Assembly (NCBI GenBank): GCA_964386635.1
Contig: CAYLRO010000010.1
Location: 1-64,000, forward strand
DNA from: Sabulitectum sp964386635
GTDB taxonomy: Bacteria; Fermentibacterota; Fermentibacteria; Fermentibacterales; JCC-6
Length of the DNA stretch: 64,000 bases
Direction of reading: 5' to 3'
How positions within the stretch are numbered: position 1 is the first letter of the stretch; every line of letters begins with the position of its first letter. The notes under the pieces were generated by a model, which saw nothing but the letters and a program-made list of their open reading frames with translations, made no database searches and was not told the origin of the DNA. The position numbers and the translations under genes are program-made. Shown in pieces: positions 50,563-59,704 of the stretch.

Positions 50563-51756
50563 ATGAGACACAGTTATGTATATGCGCTGCTTTCCATTGT
50601 GTTGTTGTTTCTGTTTTCCTCATGTGGAGACACTCCATCTGAGTTATCTGGAAACCCTACGCCCAGCATTCTTACAGCGCAGCTATATCAGGATTCTACG
50701 GTCTATGTCAGCTGGAATCAGTGTACTGACACAGATTTCAACACATATATTGTCTGGCGGAGTCAGTCTCCGGGAATAGCAGCGGATCCTTCTCAGGCAC
50801 AGGCAGTGAAGATCATTTCAGGTGATCCTCTGCAGAACACCTGGATAGATATCACAGTGGAGCCGGGAGAGACCTACTGGTACGTTCTTGAAACAAGGAA
50901 TACGGCTCTTCTTTCCGCATGGAGCAACGAAGAAACCCTTACAATTCCGCTGAATGAGCCTGATAATCTTACCGTATTCTTTATAGATCCCACATATGGC
51001 TCGCTGTCCGGGGATGCAATGCTCGTTCGGACTCCATCCGGCAACAACTATCTTATTGACGGAGGATCCTGGACCAGCACCTGGAGCTGCGGTGAGGACA
51101 GAATCATACCTCTGCTGGACAGCCTGGGTATTGATCACCTTCAGGGCATTGTAGCCACCCATCCACATTCGGATCACATTGGCGGATTAAGCGACGTGCT
51201 GGAAGAAATGCCTGTGGACATAGTGTGGGACTGCGCCTGGACAGGTGATGTGTCAGGAGCCTACGAATACTTCCTGAACGCTGTAGCCGAATCCGATGCT
51301 CAGTACATTGCCACAAGCAGAGGGATGATACTTGACTGGGATCCTGAGCTCACTGTGGAAGTAATTCACCCCGAGGCTTATCCAGGCTCAGGGAACGAGA
51401 ACAATGCCTCAATAGTTATTCACCTTGAATACAAGGCTGTATCTTTTCTTTTCGCAGGAGATCTTGAGACAGATGACGGCGAAGAAGTTGTTCTTTCACT
51501 TTACAACCCTGAGGATCTCCAGGCAGATGTATTGAAGATCGGCCATCACGGGTCAAGTGATGCTACTTCCAATGCATGGCTGGACGCTGTTGATCCTGCT
51601 TACGCAGCAATTGAAGTCGGGGCAGGCAATCCCTACGGGCATCCTCACTCAGAGGTTATCAATAAGCTTTCCAGCAGAGGGATTCCAGTTTACAGAACGG
51701 ACCAGGACGGTACCTTTGTAATCACTACAGACGGGTATGAGATCACTGTTTTTTAG
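50563..51756 (+). CDS. exported metallo-beta-lactamase-fold lipoprotein, ComEC C-terminal-like
   Basis: A 397-residue lipoprotein (FLFSSC, Cys about residue 21) with two parts. Residues about 30-130 look like a fibronectin type III domain (TAQLYQDSTVYVSWNQCTDTDFNTYIVWRS, GETYWYVLETRN). Residues about 140-395 are a metallo-beta-lactamase fold with THPHSDHIGG, FLFAGDLE, IGHHGSSDAT and a C-terminal YGHPH, the set seen in the ComEC/Rec2 hydrolase domain. It is probably an extracytoplasmic nuclease or phosphoesterase. Its last 14 bases overlap the convergent diguanylate cyclase gene. Confidence 0.85.
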   Translation: MRHSYVYALLSIVLLFLFSSCGDTPSELSGNPTPSILTAQLYQDSTVYVSWNQCTDTDFNTYIVWRSQSPGIAADPSQAQAVKIISGDPLQNTWIDITVEPGETYWYVLETRNTALLSAWSNEETLTIPLNEPDNLTVFFIDPTYGSLSGDAMLVRTPSGNNYLIDGGSWTSTWSCGEDRIIPLLDSLGIDHLQGIVATHPHSDHIGGLSDVLEEMPVDIVWDCAWTGDVSGAYEYFLNAVAESDAQYIATSRGMILDWDPELTVEVIHPEAYPGSGNENNASIVIHLEYKAVSFLFAGDLETDDGEEVVLSLYNPEDLQADVLKIGHHGSSDATSNAWLDAVDPAYAAIEVGAGNPYGHPHSEVINKLSSRGIPVYRTDQDGTFVITTDGYEITVF

Positions 51757-53857
51757 CTGATTTATTCCTCTTGTTCTCGAACATCACAAGATCTGCCACT
51801 TTCAGAATTTCATCTATTGTGGTTTCCGAATCTGGAGTCCAGTAAGCGTGTCCCATTGAAACTGTGATGTTGTTGCCATCGATAGCGGCGAAGCCCTGAA
51901 GCTTTTCGATCGCTTTGCTTATCCTGTTTTCCACAATGTGAGTATAGTCACTGGTCATTCTGGTCAGGATGATCAGGAATTCATCACCGCCGTATCTCAG
52001 TACTGTATCCGTTTTGCGCAGAGCGTTCTCCAGTGCTTTTGCCACTTCCTGAAGAACCTGATCGCCTGCCTGGTGGCCGTAGCGGTCATTGATATTCTTG
52101 AAATTATCCACATCTACCATTATGAAGCTGATGGCTGAGTCAAGCCGCCTTGCTCTGTGCTCCTCGAGCTGTATCAGCCTGTTGAAGTAATTCCTGTTGT
52201 AAATGCCTGTGAGCGGATCGTGGAGGGCCTGGTTTATCAGCTGGTGCTGAAGTGCAATTCTCTTTAAAGCCTGTTCAGTGTATCCAATGAGAAGCTCAAG
52301 AATCCGGGAGTCAACAATCCCGAATACGCTGCTGCTGCTGGACATGATCTGGAACACTGCCTTGCTCCCGAGCCTGAAGCATACTCCTGAGCTGCCTGCC
52401 GGGCAGAATCCTTCTGACAGGTCTCTTGATCGGAAGTAACACGGGCCTGAAGTGTTAAGTGCAATTGCAGCCATATCCAGGCTGCATCCGGATTCGCATG
52501 GGAAATTCTCTCTGCCGGAGGAGGCGACTATTTTCATTTGGTCGCGATCCTGGAGGAAAATGCAGCTGCATGCTCCATTCAATACGGAACTTCCGGCTTC
52601 TGCGCATACCCTGTAGATCTCCCCTGCTGATCTGCTTTTCTGCAGCTCACCGGCAACATTGTGAAGCCTCTCTATTCTCTCTCTGGCATTTTCAGCGGTA
52701 TCAGATTCCTCGATGGTTTCTGTTATATCCACAATACAGCCTTCACAGAAGTCAATACTGTCGTTCCCGGTTTTTCTTGCCTGTCCCTGCTCCATTATCC
52801 ACAAAGTTCGACCGGCTTTGTTCTTGACTCTGTATGTGATGCTGTAGGGTTCGCCGGTTTTCAGTGAATCCTGTATGTGCCTGAGAACCATTTCCCTGTC
52901 CATGTCCACCAGAAGTGAACCGTATGAAACCTTACCGGAGAGGATCTGCTCTTCTGAGTATCCTGTAAATGCCGCTGTACCGGGCAGAATGAATTCCATG
53001 GTTCTGTTTCTGTCTGTTCTGCACTGGAATATCATTCCGCTGCCTGTACCGGGATTCGGGTATCCCTTGAAACTGTTCCTCTCTGACAGGTCAGCTCTGG
53101 TGATAGCGGTGGAGTAAGTGGTACGGAACATTCTGCTCATGAGGTCTTTACCGGCAGGAACAGAAACAAGTGAAACCTGGATTTCCTTGCCATCTGATTT
53201 CTTCCTCATTGTCTGCAGCCTGAGAGGGCGATCTGCTCTTGCCATTGCATTTATGTAATCTGCTTCAGGCAGAATCACCTCCGGTATAAAAAATTCTGTA
53301 ACGTTTCTTCCTGAGATGATATCCAGTGCCACATTGAAATCTGCGGAAAAAGCAGAATTACACGTTTTTACTATTCCGGAATAATCTGTGATCAGAGAAG
53401 GTTCGCAGGAGTTCTCGAAAGCATTTTCCAGTATTTTGTTATTGCTGAGCTGATCAGTCAATCTTTTCTCATTGCCTCCAGGGACCATCCTGAAGACAAA
53501 CTGAATGAGAGAGTGCTGATCATCTGCAGCAATGGCATAGGATGAAAGAAAAACCCGGATAAGTTCTCCGTCTGTCCTTTTTCTCAGGGTTGTAATCGAG
53601 ACAGGATTGCCGTCCAGAACCATATCCGAAAGAGTTTCGGATTCTGGAATGAAAGGGGCAGGTGTTATAAGAATGTCCAGATCTCTTTCGGTACATTCCT
53701 TTTCAGAAAAACCGAAAAGTTCTGTGAATGCATCATTAACCGCAATTATTCTGCGGTTGGAATCACAGAGAACAAGTGCTCCGGATGAAGCCTCCCAAAG
53801 CCTGGAAACAAAATCACTTCCACTTTCTGCAGACACAGGGTCAGTCTCTGGGGTCAA
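51743..53857 (-). CDS. PAS-domain diguanylate cyclase (GGDEF)
   Basis: A 704-residue signalling protein. Three PAS-like sensor domains are visible (LWEASSGALVLCDSNRRIIAVNDAFTELFGF; NAFENSCEPSLITDYSGIV; FILPGTAAFTGYSEEQILSG), then a GAF-like stretch (about residues 395-535) and a C-terminal GGDEF domain. YGGDEF is at about residues 622-627 with RKTD exactly five residues before GGDEF, so an inhibitory I-site is present. It should make cyclic di-GMP from GTP. No membrane segment is seen. TTG start at 53857 follows GGGAGG by six bases and lies one base after the preceding gene. Confidence 0.92.
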   Translation of the reverse strand: MTPETDPVSAESGSDFVSRLWEASSGALVLCDSNRRIIAVNDAFTELFGFSEKECTERDLDILITPAPFIPESETLSDMVLDGNPVSITTLRKRTDGELIRVFLSSYAIAADDQHSLIQFVFRMVPGGNEKRLTDQLSNNKILENAFENSCEPSLITDYSGIVKTCNSAFSADFNVALDIISGRNVTEFFIPEVILPEADYINAMARADRPLRLQTMRKKSDGKEIQVSLVSVPAGKDLMSRMFRTTYSTAITRADLSERNSFKGYPNPGTGSGMIFQCRTDRNRTMEFILPGTAAFTGYSEEQILSGKVSYGSLLVDMDREMVLRHIQDSLKTGEPYSITYRVKNKAGRTLWIMEQGQARKTGNDSIDFCEGCIVDITETIEESDTAENARERIERLHNVAGELQKSRSAGEIYRVCAEAGSSVLNGACSCIFLQDRDQMKIVASSGRENFPCESGCSLDMAAIALNTSGPCYFRSRDLSEGFCPAGSSGVCFRLGSKAVFQIMSSSSSVFGIVDSRILELLIGYTEQALKRIALQHQLINQALHDPLTGIYNRNYFNRLIQLEEHRARRLDSAISFIMVDVDNFKNINDRYGHQAGDQVLQEVAKALENALRKTDTVLRYGGDEFLIILTRMTSDYTHIVENRISKAIEKLQGFAAIDGNNITVSMGHAYWTPDSETTIDEILKVADLVMFENKRNKSAKKQ

Positions 53858-53858
53858 A

Positions 53859-54401
53859 TCATTCCTCCCGCATTCCAGTCAGCGCCGGTGTGAACTTTAC
53901 TACTTCTCCGATTCGCTTCTCAGGAGGAAACGGTTCTCCAATAAGCAGCAGCCTGACACTGAATATAAAAAATACAAGCAGATATCCAGCAGGTCCATGC
54001 GAATAATGCAAAAAATTCACCTGTGATTCAAGGCCTCTTGTTGAGAGGTCAACACAAACGTTTTCCTCCGGGAACCTGTCAAGTGGAAGATAGCCAGTTA
54101 TGCGGCCTCTCCGCAGGTCATCATCCATTTCCACCAGAACAGCACCGAAGCAGCCGGCTGCCGCTGCACTTTCAAGAGAAAGCCCGGCATCTCTGCAGCC
54201 GCAAACCATTATTCTTGAACCGTCTGAGAACAGGATGCTGTATCCGGATCGAGAAGGGTTTCTCCAGCAGGGAATCCTGCAGGATTTCAACCACTTGGCG
54301 CACACTGATTCCCTGCAGAGCTGTCTTTGCAGAGAACTGTTGCCGGAAGATTCCCGGGCAATAGTTTTCAGCTTTCCAGGAGACAGTGAGATGCTTTGCA
54401 T
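53859..54401 (-). CDS. hypothetical protein upstream of the diguanylate cyclase
   Basis: About 180 residues, not recognised. The N-terminal part is basic and cysteine-rich (RQLCRESVCAKWLKSCRIPCWRNP), the middle has short strands (GYSILFSDGSRIMVCGCRDAG, AAAGCFGAVLVEMDDDL), and near the C-terminus there is one hydrophobic segment (GYLLVFFIFSVRLLLIG). ATG 54401 is favoured because GGAAAGG lies five bases upstream; ATG 54437 has no good site. Its stop lies next to the TTG of the diguanylate cyclase gene, which uses a ribosome site inside its last codons, so they are probably co-translated. Expression is not proven. Confidence 0.55.
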   Translation of the reverse strand: MQSISLSPGKLKTIARESSGNSSLQRQLCRESVCAKWLKSCRIPCWRNPSRSGYSILFSDGSRIMVCGCRDAGLSLESAAAAGCFGAVLVEMDDDLRRGRITGYLPLDRFPEENVCVDLSTRGLESQVNFLHYSHGPAGYLLVFFIFSVRLLLIGEPFPPEKRIGEVVKFTPALTGMREE

Positions 54402-54561
54402 ATGTGCCTTTCCAGACATGTTGATGAAGAATATCATCGCAGCTTCTTCTGCCGGTCAATGACGTTTGCATTTCTTCAATTGTTTGGCTAAATTATCTGT
54501 TCCCTGACTACAATTATGGTTACATTTTATGTTTAACAGTTATTCCCGAAAAGGGGCAGTA
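54402..54561. other. divergent gap before gcvT
   Basis: A 160-base A/T-rich stretch. A plus-strand TACAAT at 54509-54514 with TTGGCT 19 bases upstream (54484-54489) is a weak promoter candidate for gcvT. No glycine-riboswitch core is recognised in it, and no minus-strand promoter is clear. Confidence 0.3.
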
Positions 54562-55659
54562 ATGGACAAGAAGACTCCACTTTACGACAGGCATATAGCG
54601 CTAGGTGCTACAATACAACCATTTGCTGGCTATCTAATGCCAATAAAGTATGGAACAATACAAAAAGAACACATGGCTGTAAGGAATAGTGTTGGTGCTT
54701 TTGATCTGACACACATGGGTGAATTCAGAGTAACCGGAAAAGACTCAACAGCTTTCCTGGATCATCTTCTGACTAACGATGCAGATGTTGCACCAGGCAA
54801 GGCATATTATTCCACAATGTGCTATCCCGATGGCGGTATCGTTGATGACCTGATCGTTTACAGGATTGCTGACGAGAACTATCTCATGGTGGTTAACGCT
54901 GCCAATCTGGAAAAGGACTGGGCCTGGGTTCAGAGTCATCTTCAGGATTTCGATGTGAAGGTGGAAAACGAGAGCGATGATACTGCTCTTGTGGCTATTC
55001 AGGGACCAAAGGCGCAGGAAGTCTGTAAAGTGCTTACCGACAGTGACCTTGATTCTATCGGGTATTACGAACACACAACCGGAACATTTGCCGGTGTCAG
55101 TGCTCTTATAGCCAGAACCGGATACACAGGCGAAGACGGATTCGAGATTTACATGAAGTACCCCGATGCAGAGAAGGTCTGGGATTCAGTCATGGAAGCC
55201 GGCAGCAAGTATGATATTACAGCTGTGGGTCTGGGAGCCAGGGACACCCTCAGGCTTGAAGTGGGTTATCCCCTTTACGGCAATGATATAGACCACAGTA
55301 CTACACCTGTTGAGGCAAAGCTTTCCTGGGTGGTTAAACTGAAGACTGACAAGAATTTCATAGGCAGAGAGTTCATAGAGCAGCAGAAAGCTGAAAAACC
55401 CGGTAGATACCTTGTAGGCATGAATGTAACCGGAAAGGGATTTCCAAGACATGGCACGCCTGTATTCAGCGGTGACAGGAAGGTGGGTATCGTTACAAGC
55501 GGTTCCATCGCCCCGTCTCTTGGAACAGGGATCTGCCTGGGTTATGTGGAGAGGGGTTTCCAGAAAACAGGGAACGAACTTGAAGCAGAGGTTCGCGGGA
55601 GAAGGATTCCGGTAAAAGTTGTGAAAATACCGTTTTACAAAGATGGAAGCAGAAAATAG
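54562..55659 (+). CDS. gcvT: glycine cleavage system T protein (aminomethyltransferase)
   Basis: A 365-residue folate-binding enzyme that moves the methylene unit from the aminomethyl-lipoyl H protein to tetrahydrofolate. Motifs DLTHMGEFRVTGKDSTAFL, YSTMCYPDGGIVDDLIVYR, ARTGYTGEDGFEIY and GLGARDTLRLEVGYPLYGND are typical. ATG 54562 follows AAGGGG by five bases; an upstream in-frame ATG at 54529 is unsupported. First of gcvT-gcvH-gcvPA-gcvPB. Confidence 0.96.
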   Translation: MDKKTPLYDRHIALGATIQPFAGYLMPIKYGTIQKEHMAVRNSVGAFDLTHMGEFRVTGKDSTAFLDHLLTNDADVAPGKAYYSTMCYPDGGIVDDLIVYRIADENYLMVVNAANLEKDWAWVQSHLQDFDVKVENESDDTALVAIQGPKAQEVCKVLTDSDLDSIGYYEHTTGTFAGVSALIARTGYTGEDGFEIYMKYPDAEKVWDSVMEAGSKYDITAVGLGARDTLRLEVGYPLYGNDIDHSTTPVEAKLSWVVKLKTDKNFIGREFIEQQKAEKPGRYLVGMNVTGKGFPRHGTPVFSGDRKVGIVTSGSIAPSLGTGICLGYVERGFQKTGNELEAEVRGRRIPVKVVKIPFYKDGSRK

Positions 55660-55686
55660 ATATTCTGAAAAACAGGGAGAATTACA

Positions 55687-56070
55687 ATGAGCAGTATTCC
55701 AGATAATGTCAGATACACTGAAACCCATGAATGGACCCGCAAGGATGGCGACAAGTACATAGTCGGACTCACTGACCATGCTCAGCACGAGATGGGCGAG
55801 ATAGTCATGGCGGAGCTTCCGGATGTGGGCTCTGATGCGAAAAAAGCGGAATCAATCGGTGGCCTTGAAGCTGTAAAAACAGCAGAAGACTTTTATTCAC
55901 CTCTGGATGGTGAGGTGATAGAGGTTAACGAAGAGCTTGAGGCAAACCCTTCATTAATCAATGAGGATCCATACGGACAGGGCTGGCTCTTTGCAGTTAA
56001 GGCAACTGACGAGACACAGTTTGATTCTCTCCTCTCTGCTGAGGATTACAAGACCCATATAGGAGAGTAG
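55687..56070 (+). CDS. gcvH: glycine cleavage system H protein
   Basis: A 127-residue lipoyl carrier. The lipoyl-lysine motif is IGGLEAVKTAEDFYSPLDGEVIEVNEEL, with Lys64 as the expected attachment site. N-terminal VRYTETHEWTRKDGDKYIVGLTDHAQHEMGEIV matches the family. CAGGGAG precedes the ATG, and gcvPA starts three bases after its stop. Confidence 0.97.
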   Translation: MSSIPDNVRYTETHEWTRKDGDKYIVGLTDHAQHEMGEIVMAELPDVGSDAKKAESIGGLEAVKTAEDFYSPLDGEVIEVNEELEANPSLINEDPYGQGWLFAVKATDETQFDSLLSAEDYKTHIGE

Positions 56071-56073
56071 TTC

Positions 56074-57420
56074 ATGAGCATTTTCGTTCCCAATCGTCAG
56101 GGGCAGCGGGAGCAGATGCTGAAGGTGATAGGAGTTGAGAAGTTTGAAGATCTTCTCGCTCCTGTTCCTCAGGCTGTTCGTCTCGAAAAGGACCTTGACC
56201 TTCCACAGCCTGCCAGCGAGCTGGAGCTGAAAAGGGAGTATTCAAGTCTTGCAGAGAAGAATACTGCTGCTGATCTTGTTTGTTTCCGAGGAGCTGGAGC
56301 CTATGACCACTTCATTCCCGCTGCCATAGACAACATTCTTACCAGAAGCGAATTCTTTACAGCATACACGCCCTACCAGGCTGAGGTGAGTCAGGGTACT
56401 CTTCAGGCAATATTCGAGTACCAGACCATGATAGCCAGACTCACCGGGTGTGCTGCGGCCAATGCCAGCATGTACGACGGGTCTTCCGCTGTTGCTGAAG
56501 CAGCTCTTATGGCAATCAGAGCCACCAGAAAGAAGAGAGTTCTTGTTTCAGGGTCAGTGAACCCCAGAACACTGGATGTAATGCATACCTACATGGACAA
56601 TGGTGATTTCACCATTAATGAAGTGCCCTTCGGAGTTGACGGACTTACTGATCTCACCGCTGCCGGTGTTCTTGCTTCAGGTGAGACCGCAGCTCTCGTT
56701 ATTCAGTATCCCAACTTTTTCGGTGGGATTGAAGATCTTAAAGCTGCAGCAGACCTTATCCACAGTAACAACGGTCTTTTAGTAGTGGCAGCTGACCCAA
56801 TTGCGCTGGGAATACTTGAAGCACCGGGAAATCTCGGAGCTGATGTGGTTGTAGGAGAAGGTCAGCCAATGGGAATACCAATGAGTTACGGCGGTCCGTA
56901 CGCCGGATTCATGGCTGCAGGGGAAAAACTCCTGAGAAAAATGCCTGGAAGAATAGTGGGAAAAACTGAAGACAGAGCAGGTAATACCGGATACGTTCTT
57001 ACTCTGCAGACCAGAGAACAGCACATAAAAAGAGCTAAAGCTACAAGCAATATCTGTTCAAATCAGGCTCTGATGGCCCTGGCTAATGTGGTGTATCTGT
57101 CTCTTACCGGCGAAACTGGTTTCAGGGAAATAGCTGAACAGTGCTGGCACAAATCTCATTATCTCCAGAAGAGTCTTCTTGAGATAGACGGGGTTTCCCG
57201 GCATTTCAATGCTCCCTTCTGCAGGGAGTTTGTACTGGACCTGCCTGTTTCAGCTGAGGAAGCGGAAAAGGCACTGGCGGAAAAAGGATACCTGGCAGGG
57301 CTCCCTCTGCCTGGTCTAGGAGAGAATGCAATGCTTTTTACCGCAACAGAAAAAAGAACCCGTGAAGAGATTGACGGATTTGCAGGAGCTTTAGCAGAAT
57401 GTGTCGGGAGGGACAGGTAA
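56074..57420 (+). CDS. gcvPA: glycine dehydrogenase (decarboxylating) subunit 1
   Basis: The N-terminal half of P protein as a separate 448-residue chain, as in split-P organisms. FRGAGAYDHFIPAAIDNILTRSEFFTAYTPYQAEVSQGTLQAIFEYQTMIARLTG and ANASMYDGSSAVAEAALMA are highly conserved in this subunit. It pairs with gcvPB, whose ATG overlaps its TAA by one base. Confidence 0.97.
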   Translation: MSIFVPNRQGQREQMLKVIGVEKFEDLLAPVPQAVRLEKDLDLPQPASELELKREYSSLAEKNTAADLVCFRGAGAYDHFIPAAIDNILTRSEFFTAYTPYQAEVSQGTLQAIFEYQTMIARLTGCAAANASMYDGSSAVAEAALMAIRATRKKRVLVSGSVNPRTLDVMHTYMDNGDFTINEVPFGVDGLTDLTAAGVLASGETAALVIQYPNFFGGIEDLKAAADLIHSNNGLLVVAADPIALGILEAPGNLGADVVVGEGQPMGIPMSYGGPYAGFMAAGEKLLRKMPGRIVGKTEDRAGNTGYVLTLQTREQHIKRAKATSNICSNQALMALANVVYLSLTGETGFREIAEQCWHKSHYLQKSLLEIDGVSRHFNAPFCREFVLDLPVSAEEAEKALAEKGYLAGLPLPGLGENAMLFTATEKRTREEIDGFAGALAECVGRDR

Positions 57421-58862
57421 TGGAGAAGACCATATTCAGCCACAGCTGTCCGGGCCGCACAGGTGTTGCCCTTCCAAAGCTTGATGTTCCTGAAACTGCA
57501 ATTCCTGATCATTTCAGCCGCAGCGGCCGGATCGGTCTGCCTGAAGTGACGGAAAACCAGGTTCTCAGGCACTTTGTCAGGCTTTCCACAAAGAATTACT
57601 GTATTGAAAGCGGAATGTATCCTCTTGGATCATGCACCATGAAATACAATCCCAGGCTTCACGAATACCTTGCCAGGATAGATCGGCTTGCTTCTGTTCA
57701 TCCGCTCTCTCCGGACAGCACGGTTCAGGGTTCTCTTGAACTCATGCACAATCTGGGTGAATCACTTTGCGAGATAACCGGATTTGAATCGGTGACTTTG
57801 CAGCCTGCAGCAGGAGCTCAGGGTGAGTTCACAGGAATAATGCTGATAAAAAAGTGGCAGGAGGACAGAAATCAGGGGCACAGGAACGAGGTTCTCATGC
57901 CGGATTCCGCCCATGGAACCAACCCTGCCACAAGCACTCTTGCAGGCCTTAAGGTTGTAAGCGTAAAGTCCGATGAACACGGCAGAGTCGATGTTGAAGA
58001 TCTCAGGAGCAAGGCTGGTGAGAATACCTGTGCCTTCATGCTCACAAACCCCAACACACTGGGTATTTTTGAGAGCAGCATACAGGAGATCACAAAAATA
58101 GTTCATGATGCAGGCGGTCTGAATTACATGGACGGTGCAAACATGAATGCAATGATGGGTATTGCCAGACCCGGGGACATGGGTTTTGATGTCTGCCACC
58201 TGAACCTGCACAAAACCTTCAGCACTCCTCACGGCGGCGGCGGACCAGGAGCAGGTCCTGTGTGCTGCAGAGAATTCCTCAAGCCCTTCCTCCCTGCTTC
58301 TTCAGTGGAGAAGAACGGTAAGGAATATTCCCTTACCGGTAAAACCGGTAAATCACTGGGAAGACTTCTTGCCTTTCATGGAAACACCGGAGTTCTGTAC
58401 AGGGCATACGCGTACATAAGAACCCTTGGTGGAGATGGTCTCAAAGAAGCATCGCAGGTTGCACTTATAAATGCAAACTACCTCAAGGCCAGGCTTAAGC
58501 CCTACTACGATGTGCCCAACGATGACGGGCCATGCATGCATGAATTCGTAGCAAGCGGAGCTGCCATGGCAAAAAAGGGTGTTAAAACCCTGGATATAGC
58601 CAAGCGACTTCTTGACTATGGCTTTCATGCACCCACTATCTACTTCCCGCAGATCGTGAAGGAAGCTCTGATGATCGAGCCCACCGAGACGGAAAGCCTG
58701 GAGACTCTTGATGAATTCGTGGATGCCATGATTGCAATTGCCCGTGAAGTTGAGGAAAAACCCCATCTTGTTACAGATGCACCGGTGAATACTCCTGTGC
58801 TCCGTCTGGATGAGGTAAAGGCTGTAAAGGACCTTGAACTGGTGGAGCCTGTTGAGTACTGA
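57420..58862 (+). CDS. gcvPB: glycine dehydrogenase (decarboxylating) subunit 2
   Basis: The C-terminal half of P protein, 480 residues, with the PLP-binding lysine in LHKTFSTPHGGGGPGAG (Lys265). Other conserved parts include YPLGSCTMKYNPRLHE and PDSAHGTNPATSTLAGLKVV. ATG 57420 follows GGGAGGG. The lipoamide dehydrogenase (L protein) is not in the window and must be supplied from elsewhere. Confidence 0.97.
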   Translation: MEKTIFSHSCPGRTGVALPKLDVPETAIPDHFSRSGRIGLPEVTENQVLRHFVRLSTKNYCIESGMYPLGSCTMKYNPRLHEYLARIDRLASVHPLSPDSTVQGSLELMHNLGESLCEITGFESVTLQPAAGAQGEFTGIMLIKKWQEDRNQGHRNEVLMPDSAHGTNPATSTLAGLKVVSVKSDEHGRVDVEDLRSKAGENTCAFMLTNPNTLGIFESSIQEITKIVHDAGGLNYMDGANMNAMMGIARPGDMGFDVCHLNLHKTFSTPHGGGGPGAGPVCCREFLKPFLPASSVEKNGKEYSLTGKTGKSLGRLLAFHGNTGVLYRAYAYIRTLGGDGLKEASQVALINANYLKARLKPYYDVPNDDGPCMHEFVASGAAMAKKGVKTLDIAKRLLDYGFHAPTIYFPQIVKEALMIEPTETESLETLDEFVDAMIAIAREVEEKPHLVTDAPVNTPVLRLDEVKAVKDLELVEPVEY

Positions 58863-59295
58863 AACGGATCCGGAACTTCAGGACACAGTTTCTGAAGAAG
58901 TATTGGAATGGACCTCTCTGCCTATGCGGGAGAGACCGGGAGCCACAGCTTGTCTTGTGTTCATTATGATAACAGCATCCTGGGCTGCATCAATGTTCAT
59001 GGGAAATCTGTGGTGGGGAATTGTCGGGCTTGCCCTTCTTTTTCTTTCCATGTGGAACTATTTCCTGCCGGTGAGATTCACAATGGACGGAGCCGGAGTG
59101 AGAAAGAAATCACCATTTGGTGAGGAGGTCAGAAAGTGGAGGGAAGTGAGAAGTATCGTACCTGACAGGTATGGAGTTCTTCTCAGCCCTTTTGCTGAAC
59201 CTACCAGACTGGCCAAGTTCCGGGGACTCAGCGTGCAGTTCTCCGGGAACAGAAAGGAAGTTCTTGAGTTTATTCGGACCAGGACTGGATCCTGA
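58852..59295 (+). CDS. small membrane protein of unknown function
   Basis: A 147-residue protein with an acidic N-terminus, two adjacent membrane segments (CLVFIMITASWAASMFMG, WWGIVGLALLFLSMWNYF) and a cytosolic-looking tail (FTMDGAGVRKKSPFGEEVRKWREVRSIVPDRYGVLLSPF) resembling a bacterial PH-type (DUF304) strand pattern. TTG 58852 follows GGTGGAG by five bases and overlaps the gcvPB end by 11. No family is certain. The next gene overlaps it by 32 bases. Confidence 0.65.
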   Translation: MSTETDPELQDTVSEEVLEWTSLPMRERPGATACLVFIMITASWAASMFMGNLWWGIVGLALLFLSMWNYFLPVRFTMDGAGVRKKSPFGEEVRKWREVRSIVPDRYGVLLSPFAEPTRLAKFRGLSVQFSGNRKEVLEFIRTRTGS

Positions 59296-59704
59296 AGATT
59301 TTCAGAATGACACTCCTGAAGACTATGAGAAACTGTGCAGAAAGATTGCCGTGAAAATAGTAGAGAGGGACCTGACAGTTCCTGCTATCATGTTTCTGGA
59401 ATCTATTAAACCGGTTTCTTTCCTTGGCAGCCAGATGCTGGTTTTCGCAAATCCGGTTGTTTCCCTTATAGTACAAACAGGGGATTATTATCGATTTGTA
59501 AGAATGATAGAGGATCGGGAAAACATAGAAAAACTGACAGTGGCAATAGAAGAAGAAAACGCAGAAGCATCCAGACTCAGGCGTGAGGCTAAGAAGGTAA
59601 GACGGCAGAAACGCAGGTCTTTCTTCAAACGCTTCTTCCGTCTGGGCGGGGATGACGGGATGCAGGAAAGCGAAGGGAGAGGCAGTGGGCACGGACAGAG
59701 TTAA
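59264..59704 (+). CDS. small cytosolic protein of unknown function, basic coiled-coil C-terminus
   Basis: About 146 residues. The middle has a helical domain (TPEDYEKLCRKIAVKIVERDLTVPAIMFLESIKPVSFLGSQMLVFANPVVSLI) that resembles a pattern often written around large membrane or vesicle-linked proteins (LTVPAIMFLESxKPLSFLGSQ), and the C-terminal third is a charged coil (IEEENAEASRLRREAKKVRRQKRRSFFKRFF). TTG 59264 follows AAAGGAAG by about four bases; ATG 59171 would overlap the neighbour by 125 bases. It lies directly before the GlmL-like gene, overlapping it by 20 bases, which suggests a functional tie. Function unknown. Confidence 0.65.
   Translation: MSLFGPGLDPEDFQNDTPEDYEKLCRKIAVKIVERDLTVPAIMFLESIKPVSFLGSQMLVFANPVVSLIVQTGDYYRFVRMIEDRENIEKLTVAIEEENAEASRLRREAKKVRRQKRRSFFKRFFRLGGDDGMQESEGRGSGHGQS

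Noticed and set aside
54023..54462. Two plus-strand frames of 113 and 120 codons.
   Set aside because: They are antisense to the hypothetical gene coupled to the diguanylate cyclase and have no ribosome site or protein-like content.
54402..54561. A glycine riboswitch before gcvT.
   Set aside because: The gap is A/T-rich, short for a tandem aptamer, and the conserved core is not seen.
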